From NCBI GenBank assembly GCA_001803235.1, contig MHBL01000338.1:1-34838 (forward strand): a stretch of 34,838 nt of DNA, written 5' to 3'. Under the pieces are notes generated by a model. That model had not been told where the DNA came from. It saw nothing but the letters and a program-made list of their open reading frames with translations, and did not search any database. Made by a program: the position numbers and the translations under genes. This document shows, piece after piece, positions 16,328 to 23,935 of the stretch (the first letter of the stretch is position 1; the number at the start of each line of letters is the position of its first letter). This DNA is from Lentisphaerae bacterium RIFOXYA12_64_32 (GTDB lineage Bacteria; Verrucomicrobiota; Lentisphaeria; Oligosphaerales; YB12-FULL-65-16).

Positions 16328-17419
16328 ATGCAAACGGTGCTCCCAAAGAATGAACTGGTGGCAGGCCTGCGGACCGTTCTTAACGTCGTCACGGCCCGAA
16401 CAACGCTTCCAGTCATCAATAACGTTCTGATTGAGGCGGATGAGACCGGCATCTATCTCGCCACCACGGATCTCGAGGTGAGCATCAGGACGCGTGTGGC
16501 AGCAACGGCAGCCAAGCCGGGCAGCACAACTCTGCCGGCCAAGAAGTTGGCCCAGATTGTCGGGTCATTGCCGGAAGGAGATGTCAGTCTGGAGACCGAC
16601 GTTAACCAGTTGACCTCCATCTCGTGCGGCAAGGCTTTTTTCCGAATGGTCGGTCTGGACGCCCGTGAATTTCCGAAGGAACCCGACTTCAGTGAAGAGT
16701 GGGGCTTCGGCATCAAAGCCGACGAGTTGAGGAAGGCCCTCAGCAAGGTTTCCTATTCATGCAGTGTCGATGAAACCCGGCACGTCCTCAACGGTATCCT
16801 GCTGAGTGTCAGAGGCGGCATTCTCACGGTTGCGGCTACAGACGGGCGACGCTTGGCACTTGTGGAAAAGGCTCTAGAGGGGGATTCACTGCCCGACGGC
16901 GATGTCATTCTGCCGCAGAAGGTGGTACATGAACTGCAGAAGAGCCTGCAGGGGGACGGAGAAGTGAAGGTTCGCGTGTCCGAAGCCCGCGTTGCCTTCG
17001 CATTTGGCGGCACGGCAATGACGTCGAAACTCGTCGAGGGCACGTACCCGAACTACCGCCAGGTTATACCGGCGACGTTTGCCCATTCGATCGCCATCCC
17101 CCGAGATGTGTTCAGTACCGTTCTCAGCCGCGTTGCCATGGTCGTGAGCGATAGCAGCGCATCGGTGAAGTTCCGCCTGGAAAATGCCCAAATGCAGATT
17201 TCGGCGACCAGCCCGGAGTTCGGCGAAGCTAAGGAACCCATTGAAGTGTCCTACCAAGGCGCGCCGTTCGAGATATCCTTCAATCCGGGATTCTTTTCAG
17301 AACCGCTCCGCAGCCTTGAGTGTGACCAGGTCGTCATGCAGTTCAACGACGAATACAGCCCCGTCTCCCTCTGCGGCGACGAGGGGTTCCTGTACGTCGT
17401 TATGCCCATGCGCGGCTGA
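16328..17419 (+). CDS. dnaN: DNA polymerase III beta subunit (sliding clamp)
   Basis: The ring-shaped clamp that tethers DNA polymerase III to DNA, acting as a dimer at the replication fork. The 363 residues are full length, with three clamp domains (about 1-122, 124-244 and 246-363). Family features include TTLPVINNVLIEA (26-38), the domain-2 motif ATDGRRLALVEK (169-180), the central region VEGTYPNYRQVIP and the C-terminal MPMRG (E. coli ends MPMRL), which forms part of the hydrophobic protein-binding pocket. The ATG follows AAGGGG. It heads a rightward cluster with recF 92 bases downstream, a frequent arrangement, but dnaA is missing from its usual upstream position and replaced by divergent gmhA. 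Confidence 0.97.
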   Translation: MQTVLPKNELVAGLRTVLNVVTARTTLPVINNVLIEADETGIYLATTDLEVSIRTRVAATAAKPGSTTLPAKKLAQIVGSLPEGDVSLETDVNQLTSISCGKAFFRMVGLDAREFPKEPDFSEEWGFGIKADELRKALSKVSYSCSVDETRHVLNGILLSVRGGILTVAATDGRRLALVEKALEGDSLPDGDVILPQKVVHELQKSLQGDGEVKVRVSEARVAFAFGGTAMTSKLVEGTYPNYRQVIPATFAHSIAIPRDVFSTVLSRVAMVVSDSSASVKFRLENAQMQISATSPEFGEAKEPIEVSYQGAPFEISFNPGFFSEPLRSLECDQVVMQFNDEYSPVSLCGDEGFLYVVMPMRG

Positions 17420-17425
17420 CGTCCG

Positions 17426-17441
17426 CCGGTGGCGCCACCGG
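17426..17441. repeat. Perfect 16-bp palindrome after dnaN
   Basis: CCGGTGGCGCCACCGG starts 7 bases past the dnaN stop and could form a hairpin in the dnaN-recF transcript, limiting recF expression or protecting the dnaN message. There is no T-run. Confidence 0.35.
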
Positions 17442-17511
17442 ACAAGCAGCCCCACAGCCGCCGTCCGGCCTCAGTGGCATATGGGCTGGGCTCGTCGGAT
17501 CCACATCCCAA

Positions 17512-18654
17512 ATGCTCTCTCACCTGAAGCTGCGCAATTTCCGGAACTACCGAAACGCTGAGTTGACCCTCCCTCGTGGGTGGACCCTGCTGCTGGGGGC
17601 CAACGGTCAAGGAAAGAGCAATCTCTTAGAAGCCGTCTGGTACCTGGCAATCCTCCGATCCTTCCGTACCCGCCTGATCGACACGCTCTGCCACTGGGAG
17701 GCAGACACCTTCACTCTGCGGGGCACGGTGGAAACACCCACCCCGCAGGGCAGCACCGCCGCCGTGGACCTTTGCGTCACGCACGGACAGCAGCGGTCCC
17801 TCTTGGTCAACGGGCGATCCGTGACAAAAGCCAGCGAGTTCATCCACCAGTTTCCCTGCCAGGCCCTCGTCCCGGAGGACCTCTTGCTGATCAAGGGAAC
17901 GGCCAGAGACCGGCGCCGGTTTCTGGATATCCTCCTCAGCCAATTGGACCCGCTGTACGTGGAGCACCTCCAGAAGTGGGCCTTGGCGCTCAAGTCCCGA
18001 AACGCCATCCTTCGTGACCCCGACAAGTATGGCGCGGCACTCCAAGCCTACGACGCGGCCATTGCACGGCACGGCGCCTGCGTGACCACACGTCGCCGTT
18101 CCTGCGTGGAGCAACTCGCGGCCTGCCTGTCAACAACCGCCCCCCAGATCCTCTCCGGAACGGAACCGCTCTCCCTTCGGTTCGTGTCCGGACTCGGCCG
18201 GCCGGAACCGGCCGCGATGACGGAAGACGCCGCGGAAACCGCACTTCGGGATTTGCTGGCCAAGGGATATGCAAAGGACCGCGCCGAAGGACACACCCGC
18301 TGGGGCCCGCACCGCGATGAGGTCGCCATCTCCAGGGGCCGGCGACCCCTCGGCGAGTTCGGCTCCGAAGGAGAGGTTCGGATCGCCTGTCTGGCCCTGC
18401 GCCTGGCGTCGCTGGAACTCATCCGTCAACGCTCTGCCCCCAACGGCGGCATTGTCGTCCTTGTCGATGATGTCGTGGGGGAACTCGACCCAGACCGGCG
18501 GCGGACCTTCTTCCAGATGATCGCGCCGGGAGACCAAGTCATCTTGGCGGCCACGACCCCGTTCCCCGAACTGCAGGACCGCCTGGCCGCTACGTACTCG
18601 GTGGCTGGCGGGGTCCTCCGCCCCCTGCGGGAATCATCGGCAACGAAGCCATGA
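17512..18654 (+). CDS. recF: DNA replication and repair protein RecF
   Basis: A 380-residue SMC-like ATPase that helps load RecA at single-strand gaps with RecO and RecR. The start MLSHLKLRNFRNY is the canonical RecF N-terminus, although no good Shine-Dalgarno sequence precedes it. Walker A is GANGQGKSN (29-37). The conserved GHTRWGPHRDEVAI lies near 261-274, followed by an ABC-signature-like EFGSEGEVRIACLALRL and Walker B IVVLVDDVVGELD. The usual GSQGQ signature reads GSEGE here, a mild deviation. The stop lies 15 bases before the next gene, so recF, the FGGY kinase and the MtaB gene probably share a transcript. Confidence 0.94.
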   Translation: MLSHLKLRNFRNYRNAELTLPRGWTLLLGANGQGKSNLLEAVWYLAILRSFRTRLIDTLCHWEADTFTLRGTVETPTPQGSTAAVDLCVTHGQQRSLLVNGRSVTKASEFIHQFPCQALVPEDLLLIKGTARDRRRFLDILLSQLDPLYVEHLQKWALALKSRNAILRDPDKYGAALQAYDAAIARHGACVTTRRRSCVEQLAACLSTTAPQILSGTEPLSLRFVSGLGRPEPAAMTEDAAETALRDLLAKGYAKDRAEGHTRWGPHRDEVAISRGRRPLGEFGSEGEVRIACLALRLASLELIRQRSAPNGGIVVLVDDVVGELDPDRRRTFFQMIAPGDQVILAATTPFPELQDRLAATYSVAGGVLRPLRESSATKP

Positions 18655-18669
18655 CAGGAGCTGCGTGCC

Positions 18670-20094
18670 ATGGATACGGATAGCGATTGGGTGGCCTGCC
18701 TGGACTGCGGCTCCACCAACCTGAAAGCCGCGCTGTTCGACCGGACCCTGATCCGCGTTGCGGACAGCGAGGAACCGGTGACTTACCTGGCCCGCTCCGG
18801 CGACCGGGCCGAGATGGATCCGGACGAGTTCTGGGCCGCTACGGTCCGGGTCCTGCGCCGGGTGTGCGAACGGGCGCAGGTCGACCCCCGGCAGGTGCGC
18901 CGCCTCGCCATCACCAGCCAAGCCCAAACCTTCACCGTCCTCTCTCCCGCCGGGAAGCCCATGCTGCCGCTCATCAGTTGGATGGATACCCGCGCCACCG
19001 CGGAGGCGCAGGCGATCGCCGCCCGCTTCGGTCCCGAATTCCATCAGCACTGCAGTTTCGCCGCACCGGTGCCGCAACTCCTGCTCTGCAAGCTGCTCTG
19101 GGCCTGCCGCAACCTGCCCGACGGCGTCCCGTCCGGCAGCACGGTCCTGTCACTGCCCGGACTGGTGTGCCGCCGGTTGACCGGTATGAACGTCCTGGAC
19201 GCCAATCTGGCGGCCATGAGCGGCGCCTACTCGCTGCAGACAGGAAACTGGTGGACCGATGTCCTGCGTTGGAGCGGCCTCGAGGCCATGAACTGGCCGC
19301 GACTCCTCGCCCCGGGCCAGGCCTTTTGCGCACCCCGCGTCACTCACGAACTCAATCTGGCGTCCGAACTGAACATCGTGCTCGCCGGCAACGACCAGAC
19401 CGCCGGGGCAATGGGCAACGGCTGTGGCCCCGACGATGTCGTCGTCACCCTCGGCACCGCGCTGGTCGCCTACTGCTGCCGCGGATCGAACCCCGGCCCC
19501 TACAACCCCGGTGGCTGCTGGGGACCCTACCCCGGCGGCGGCTACTATGAACTGGCAACCCGGGACGAAGGCTGCCTCGCCTTGGACTGGGCCCGCAACC
19601 GGCTGCTGCCCGACGCACCCCTGGAGCAGTTCCTCCGTGAAGCCCACCTCGGACTGGCTGAAATCCTGGCTTCCGCCGACTCCGGCGCCACCCCGTTCTG
19701 CGCCTTCTTCCCGGAACGCATCCGGTCGGGGAACCCATGGTCTGCTCCGGCGCCATCCCGGGTCCGTGCCGCGGCGGTTCTCGAAGGCATCACCTACAGC
19801 CTGCGGCAACTCGTCGGCGAAGAACTCCGCACGACACGGTTCCCGAACGGTATCTGCGTGACCGGCGGCGGCAGCCGAGACGCAACCTGGCTGCAACTGC
19901 TGGCCGAAACCCTGAACGCGCCCGTCCGGCGCGGCAATGGTGACGCTCTGCTCGGGGCGGCCCTCATGGCGCGGGGCCCCGGGCAGACGGAACGCGGCCC
20001 CGTGGCCGGTGACGGGCTGCGCCCCACCGCGTCGGGAAGTGCAGCCGTTCAGGCACGGTTCGAAAGATGGCTGACCCTCAGGCGTGAGACCTGA
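18670..20094 (+). CDS. FGGY-family carbohydrate kinase
   Basis: A 474-residue two-domain sugar kinase of the FGGY family (xylulokinase/glycerokinase superfamily). The N-terminal domain opens with LDCGSTNLKAALFD (11-24), the phosphate-binding loop, and has SWMDTRA (103-109), typical of xylulokinase-like members. The catalytic aspartate is probably Asp242 in AGNDQTAGAMGNGC (239-252). The C-terminal domain carries the adenosine motif VTGGGSRDATWLQLLAE. AGGAG precedes the ATG. Substrate cannot be told; xylulose, glycerol, rhamnulose or similar are all possible. Its place between recF and a tRNA-modification gene, separated by 15 and 3 bases, gives no metabolic clue and looks like simple operon packing. 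Confidence 0.87.
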   Translation: MDTDSDWVACLDCGSTNLKAALFDRTLIRVADSEEPVTYLARSGDRAEMDPDEFWAATVRVLRRVCERAQVDPRQVRRLAITSQAQTFTVLSPAGKPMLPLISWMDTRATAEAQAIAARFGPEFHQHCSFAAPVPQLLLCKLLWACRNLPDGVPSGSTVLSLPGLVCRRLTGMNVLDANLAAMSGAYSLQTGNWWTDVLRWSGLEAMNWPRLLAPGQAFCAPRVTHELNLASELNIVLAGNDQTAGAMGNGCGPDDVVVTLGTALVAYCCRGSNPGPYNPGGCWGPYPGGGYYELATRDEGCLALDWARNRLLPDAPLEQFLREAHLGLAEILASADSGATPFCAFFPERIRSGNPWSAPAPSRVRAAAVLEGITYSLRQLVGEELRTTRFPNGICVTGGGSRDATWLQLLAETLNAPVRRGNGDALLGAALMARGPGQTERGPVAGDGLRPTASGSAAVQARFERWLTLRRET

Positions 20095-20097
20095 ACC

Positions 20098-21444
20098 ATG
20101 CCGTACCCCATGTCGGAAGGACGAGACATCCGCACCTGTGCGATCCACACCATCGGCTGCCGCCTCAACCAGGCGGATTCGGCCCTGATCGGCGACGACC
20201 TCGTGCGCCGCGGGTGGCGCCTCGTGCCCTGGGGCGACCCCGCCGACCTGCTGGTCGTCAACAGTTGTGCCGTCACCGCGACCGCGGAGCAGAAGACGCG
20301 CCAGGCCGTGCGCGCGGCGCGGCGCCGGAACCCGCACGCCTTTCTGGTCCTGGCCGGGTGCTCCGCCAGCCTGCACCCCGAAGCCTGGGGCCAGGAGGAG
20401 GCGGTGGATCTGGTGGTCCCAAACCCCGGGAAGACCGGACTTGGCCGGCATCTTCCCAAAGATCTGCTGCGCCCCCCCCGGCCCGCCGTTGTCGCGCTGC
20501 CCTCGGAAGCGTCCGCAGCACCCACCCCGTTCACGGAGGCCGGCTGCGGCCTCTACCCCGAGAAGACTCGAGCCAATCTCAAGATTCAGGACGGCTGCAA
20601 CGCGGCCTGCAGTTACTGCATCGTACCCCGAACTCGGGGCCCCGAGAGGTCGCGGTCGTGGCTGGACGTGCGGCGCGAAGCGTGCGAATTGCTCGACCGC
20701 GGCCACCGGGAAATCGTCCTGACCGGCGTCAACATTGCCGCCTACAGCGACGCGGGCCGCGACCTCGCTGACCTGGCCGCCGAACTGCTCGCTTTGGGGC
20801 CGGCGTTCCGGTTGCGCCTGGGTTCCACCGAACCCGGCCGGGTCGTGCCGCGGCTCGTCGAACTCATGACCCACGAACCCAGGCTGTGCCGCTTCCTCCA
20901 TCTGCCGATGCAGTACGCGGAGGACAGCGTCCTGCGCGCCATGAACCGCGCCTACACAGTCGCCGAATTCGGTGCCCTCGTGTCGGATGCCGTGGCCCGA
21001 ATCCCGGACTTGTGCGTGGGCACGGATTTCCTGGTCGGGTTCCCTGGCGAGACGGAGGCTGCTTTCGAACAGACCTGCCGGAACGCGGCGGACTTGCCGT
21101 TCGCTTTTTTCCATGTGTTCAGCTACTCGCCGCGCCCGGGAACCCCGGCCGCGGCCATGTCCAGCCGCGTCAACCGCGCCCTGGCGACACGCCGCCACGA
21201 CGGCTTGGTCGCCATCGGCCGCGACAGGGCGGTTGCCTTTGCGACACGGAACGTCGGCGCCGAACAGGAGGTCCTCGTTGAGACGACGTCGCCACCCGAC
21301 GGCCCGGGCGGCTGGTCCAACAACTACCTTTGGGTGCGGCTGGAGGCGTCCCCCGCGGACCTCACAGCCAACACCTTTGTGTCGGTGCGTGTCACCGGGG
21401 TGACCGGCCCGCGAGAGGTCCGCGGTTGCGCGGTCTGTGTCTGA
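20098..21444 (+). CDS. mtaB: tRNA N6-threonylcarbamoyladenosine (t6A37) methylthiotransferase, MtaB type
   Basis: A 448-residue radical-SAM methylthiotransferase that would convert t6A to ms2t6A at position 37 of ANN-decoding tRNAs. The N-terminal UPF0004 domain has the three cluster-binding cysteines Cys21 (GCRLNQ), Cys57 (NSCAVT) and Cys88 (AGCSAS). The radical-SAM cluster motif is Cys167-x3-Cys171-x2-Cys174 in GCNAACSYCIVPRTRGPERS. Further conserved blocks are LTGVNI, LRLGSTEP, HLPMQ and TDFLVGFPGET, and a TRAM-like C-terminal segment follows. GCRLNQ rather than the GCQMN type of MiaB places it in the MtaB group. It starts 3 bases after the kinase stop, so translation is probably coupled. 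Confidence 0.9.
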   Translation: MPYPMSEGRDIRTCAIHTIGCRLNQADSALIGDDLVRRGWRLVPWGDPADLLVVNSCAVTATAEQKTRQAVRAARRRNPHAFLVLAGCSASLHPEAWGQEEAVDLVVPNPGKTGLGRHLPKDLLRPPRPAVVALPSEASAAPTPFTEAGCGLYPEKTRANLKIQDGCNAACSYCIVPRTRGPERSRSWLDVRREACELLDRGHREIVLTGVNIAAYSDAGRDLADLAAELLALGPAFRLRLGSTEPGRVVPRLVELMTHEPRLCRFLHLPMQYAEDSVLRAMNRAYTVAEFGALVSDAVARIPDLCVGTDFLVGFPGETEAAFEQTCRNAADLPFAFFHVFSYSPRPGTPAAAMSSRVNRALATRRHDGLVAIGRDRAVAFATRNVGAEQEVLVETTSPPDGPGGWSNNYLWVRLEASPADLTANTFVSVRVTGVTGPREVRGCAVCV

Positions 21445-21556
21445 GTGTGCGGCAGAGTAAGCGCGGCGCCGGTGCCGGTGAACGCCCCCGCGGCGAACCC
21501 CGACGACGGAGATTCCCGGCCCGTCTGGCGTCGGGATCCCGAGCTGTCGCGCCGGG

Positions 21557-21584
21557 TTGATTGATCCGGCCCGTATGGTATGGT
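21557..21584 (+). promoter_or_regulatory. Possible promoter of the cNMP-fold gene
   Basis: TTGATT (21557-21562) and TATGGT (21579-21584) are separated by 16 bases in the 227-base gap after mtaB. They would give a leader of about 80 bases. The match is moderate and a second TATGGT lies at 21574-21579. No other structure is seen in this gap. Confidence 0.3.
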
Positions 21585-21671
21585 AGTCAGGCATGCAGTA
21601 CGCATAGAGCATGTGGCGCGCAGATATGGGCACAAGCGGGAAAGCGTCACCCGCGCGCGGACGGGGGTGGT

Positions 21672-22100
21672 ATGAACCTGCAGAAACTTCGGAGTCTGAG
21701 AGTTCCTACGGCCAGGTTCCGGGCCGGGGAAAAGGTCCTCGAGGAGGGTAAGCCGGGAGGATGCGTGTATGTCCTGGTTCGCGGTGAAGCCACCTGCCTC
21801 GTGGACGGCTACGAGGTGGGGCGCATCGAAGAGCCGGGCACGATCCTGGGCGAGATCTCCGCGTTGCTCCGGAGCAACTGCACCGCGACCGTCGTCGCCG
21901 TCACAGACTGTGAGTTCCACGTCATCGAGGATCTGCCCAAGCTCATGGAAACCGACTCCCAGATGGCCCTGCAGGTGGCCCAGATCCTCGCCGTGCGGCT
22001 CGTGAACATGAACAATCATTTTGTCGAAGTGAAGAAAGTGGTTGGCGAACTGCACTCGCGCCTGGGAAAGTACCTGCCCGTTTTCAAGCGCACCAACTGA
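21672..22100 (+). CDS. Single-domain cyclic-nucleotide-binding-fold protein
   Basis: A 142-residue protein that is essentially one CRP/cNMP-binding beta-roll (about 10-100) followed by a C-terminal helix (about 100-140), with no helix-turn-helix. I start it at the ATG at 21672 (GGGGGTGG just upstream). The open frame reaches back to 21561, but the added residues are not domain-like. The fold is suggested by FRAGEKVLEEGKPGGCVYVL (16-35) and GEISALLRSNCTATVVA (60-76). In cAMP-binding members an Arg precedes the S/T-A block, but here that position is Cys70, so cAMP binding is doubtful. It may be a protein-protein or redox-sensing module. Next to a helical protein of unknown function. Confidence 0.8.
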   Translation: MNLQKLRSLRVPTARFRAGEKVLEEGKPGGCVYVLVRGEATCLVDGYEVGRIEEPGTILGEISALLRSNCTATVVAVTDCEFHVIEDLPKLMETDSQMALQVAQILAVRLVNMNNHFVEVKKVVGELHSRLGKYLPVFKRTN

Positions 22101-22145
22101 CGGCACTCGGCAAAGAGCGGCCCCGCCGGCCCCGCGCGCGGCGCC

Positions 22146-22496
22146 ATGGAGGAATGGGCGTTGAAAGCACCCCCAGAAGCGGTGGCCGTCGCCAGGCGGC
22201 TCCGCGACGTTTTCAACTTGGATCCGGGCGAAGTCCTGCTGCTCGTTCAGGACGTCGCGGAAACGCTCGATACGGTCTGCAAGGACCTGCTCACCAGCCT
22301 GGACACGGATCAGTGGGTCGAATTCCAATCCGCGGCTCAAGCTCTGGTCTGGTTGGCGGACAATGTCGACGTCCCGGAGCTCAAAGAACTGGCGGCCGCC
22401 GCATTCAAGGCGGCGGAAACCAAGGACAAGACCTTCAAGCCGAGCATCGACAAACTCCAGAGTTTTTCCGCAGCGCTGCGGGCCGAGTTCATCTGA
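22146..22496 (+). CDS. Small all-helical protein of unknown function
   Basis: About 111-116 residues, predicted mostly helical, acidic-amphipathic, with no membrane segment and no recognisable motif (one region reads VQDVAETLDTVCKDLL). The ATG at 22146 has no Shine-Dalgarno sequence. An in-frame TTG at 22161 has GGAGG 8 bases upstream and is the more likely start (111 residues). It follows the cNMP-fold gene by 45-60 bases on the same strand and may be its functional partner. I see no HPt-type phosphoacceptor histidine. I do not recognise the family. Confidence 0.65.
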   Translation: MEEWALKAPPEAVAVARRLRDVFNLDPGEVLLLVQDVAETLDTVCKDLLTSLDTDQWVEFQSAAQALVWLADNVDVPELKELAAAAFKAAETKDKTFKPSIDKLQSFSAALRAEFI

Positions 22497-22539
22497 GGAC
22501 TCCCGCGCCCCCGCCGTTTGCGGCCAGGCTAACCTTCCC

Positions 22540-23046
22540 GTGAACCCACTCCGAATACCCGAACACAAGATCATGACTCTCGAGGCGGCCGTGAGCTGGC
22601 GCCAGGACCTGGCCCGGGCCGGCCGGGAACTGGTCCTCACCAACGGCTGCTTCGACATTGTGCATCGCGGCCACGTCCAGTACCTGGCCCAGGCACGGCA
22701 GCTCGGCGACGCCCTGTTGGTGGCCATCAACAGCGACGAGTCGGTCCGGGCCAACAAGGGCCCCGGACGCCCCGTCGTCCCCGAAGCGGACCGGGCCTAC
22801 CTCATCGCCAGCCTCGAAGCCGTGGACGCCGTGGTGGTCTTCGAGACTCCCAACGCCCTGGACGTGATCCGCCAGGTGAAGCCCGACATCTACGCCAAGG
22901 GCGGCGATTACCGGCCGGAAACCCTGGTACACGAAGAGTATCTGCTGCTCAAGGAGTTGCAGACCCGAGTCGAAATCCTTCCCCTGGTCGCCGGGCTCTC
23001 AACCACGAATATCATTCGCGCCGTGCGGGAAGGAAACCCGCTCTGA
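22540..23046 (+). CDS. rfaE2: D-glycero-beta-D-manno-heptose 1-phosphate adenylyltransferase (RfaE2 / HldE C-terminal type)
   Basis: A 168-residue stand-alone cytidylyltransferase-fold enzyme that would activate heptose 1-phosphate with ATP to ADP-heptose for LPS inner core. The fold motif is TNGCFDIVHRGHVQYLA (34-50) with the HxGH nucleotide-binding signature at 42-45. STTNIIRAV near the C-terminus corresponds to the second nucleotide-contact motif. I prefer the GTG at 22540 because the HKIMTLEAAVSW segment aligns with the usual KI.SLEEL start; an ATG at 22573 would lose part of it. The kinase half (HldA/RfaE1) is not in the window. With GmhA at 15405 it indicates that this organism makes heptose. 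Confidence 0.88.
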   Translation: MNPLRIPEHKIMTLEAAVSWRQDLARAGRELVLTNGCFDIVHRGHVQYLAQARQLGDALLVAINSDESVRANKGPGRPVVPEADRAYLIASLEAVDAVVVFETPNALDVIRQVKPDIYAKGGDYRPETLVHEEYLLLKELQTRVEILPLVAGLSTTNIIRAVREGNPL

Positions 23047-23113
23047 GGGCCGTGCCTGTCCGTCTCCCCGCCCCCAGCGGCAACAACTCGACCCACCCCC
23101 ATTCCCAACCCCC

Positions 23114-23162
23114 GATTATTGATAACTAAACACCGATCACCGATTACTGATTACTGATCACT
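23114..23162 (+). repeat. Heptamer tandem array, seven 7-bp units
   Basis: Seven consecutive 7-base units: GATTATT, GATAACT, AAACACC, GATCACC, GATTACT, GATTACT, GATCACT. The consensus is GATYACY. It lies in the 132-base gap before the nitroreductase gene, ending 16 bases before its ATG. It is an AT-richer island in GC-rich DNA. Confidence 0.75.
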
Positions 23163-23178
23163 ACCCCCCAGCCCCCCA

Positions 23179-23697
23179 ATGAACCCCAAACTGCACTTCA
23201 TCTTCTCCCGTCGCAGCGTCCGCCAGTACGAGCCGCGCCCGGTCCCGCCCGACGTGATCCGCGATCTCCTCGATGCAGCCATGGCCGCGCCGTCCGCCTG
23301 CTGCAAGGACCCTTGGCACTTCGTCGTGGTCAGGGAGCCAGGCACCCTCGCCACCATCGCGGCGAAACTGCCCAATGGCAAGCTGCTGGCCAAAGCGGCC
23401 GTGGGCTTGGTCGTGTGCGGCGACCTCGACAAGGCCAACAGTGGACAACTGTCCTACCTGCTGCAGGACTGCTCCGCGGCCATCCAGACTGTCCTGCTGG
23501 CCGCCTCCGCCCTCGGCCTCGGTGCCTGCTGGCTCGGCGTGCACCCGCGTGAAGACCGCGTTCAGTACCTTCGCGGGCTCCTGAACCTGCCGGCCAATGT
23601 CGTCCCTGTCTCCATCATTGCCGTCGGCTGGCCGGCCGAGACGCCCGAACCGCGCACCCGATACCAGGCCGCCGCCGTGCATGAAGAGAAATGGTGA
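23179..23697 (+). CDS. Nitroreductase-family flavoprotein
   Basis: A 172-residue FMN-dependent oxidoreductase of the nitroreductase family, usually a cytosolic homodimer using NAD(P)H. The N-terminal FSRRSVRQYEPRPVP (9-23) holds the FMN-phosphate-binding arginines, followed by LLDAAMAAPSACCKDPWHFV (30-49), where family members usually have a P-S-A-x-N type motif. Here Cys-Cys-Lys replaces it. The end carries IIAVGWPAETPEPRTRY, the usual C-terminal G.P block. Natural substrate unknown. The ATG has no Shine-Dalgarno sequence but only a C-rich tract, and the heptamer array lies directly upstream, so initiation or expression may be unusual. Confidence 0.88.
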   Translation: MNPKLHFIFSRRSVRQYEPRPVPPDVIRDLLDAAMAAPSACCKDPWHFVVVREPGTLATIAAKLPNGKLLAKAAVGLVVCGDLDKANSGQLSYLLQDCSAAIQTVLLAASALGLGACWLGVHPREDRVQYLRGLLNLPANVVPVSIIAVGWPAETPEPRTRYQAAAVHEEKW

Positions 23698-23720
23698 CCT
23701 GCTGCAAAAGGCCTGGCGTG

Positions 23721-23835
23721 GCTTGCCGTAGCGCGGGCGGCCCCCGCCCGCATCGGAACGTGCGGATTCCGCCCGGGGGGCCGGGCGGGGTACTGCCCGC
23801 GCCAAGCGGCCCCGAATCGCGGTTTGCCGCGGGAG
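23721..23835. repeat. Nested-hairpin repeat upstream of radC
   Basis: Outer arms GCTTG...GCGCGGGC (23721-23738) and GCCCGCGCCAAGC (23795-23807) enclose two perfect 8-bp-stem hairpins, GCGGGCGG/CCGCCCGC (from about 23733) and CCGCCCGG/CCGGGCGG (from about 23769). A further CGCGG/CCGCG hairpin follows. The short direct repeat ATGGTGACCYGC flanks the whole region near 23691 and 23873. This looks like a REP or MITE-type element. No gene is seen in it. Confidence 0.5.
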
Positions 23836-23935
23836 TGAACGAACGGGATCGTCATAGCGTACGGGCCGAAAGATGGTGACCCGCCCGCACCGGTTGCGGA
23901 CTCCGCAACCGGCCTGCCCAGAAGGGAATTTCACG

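Noticed and set aside
19150..21633. An 827-codon minus-strand reading frame opposite the kinase and mtaB
   Set aside because: It covers two well-supported genes on the other strand and shows no domain. It exists because stop codons are rare in GC-rich DNA.
22146..22496. Small helical protein considered as an HPt phosphotransfer domain
   Set aside because: No histidine in the required H-x-x-x-H/K-x-L-K-G-type context is present. Helical content alone is not evidence.
23114..23162. Heptamer array considered as a CRISPR
   Set aside because: Units are 7 bases with no spacers and there are no cas genes in the window.
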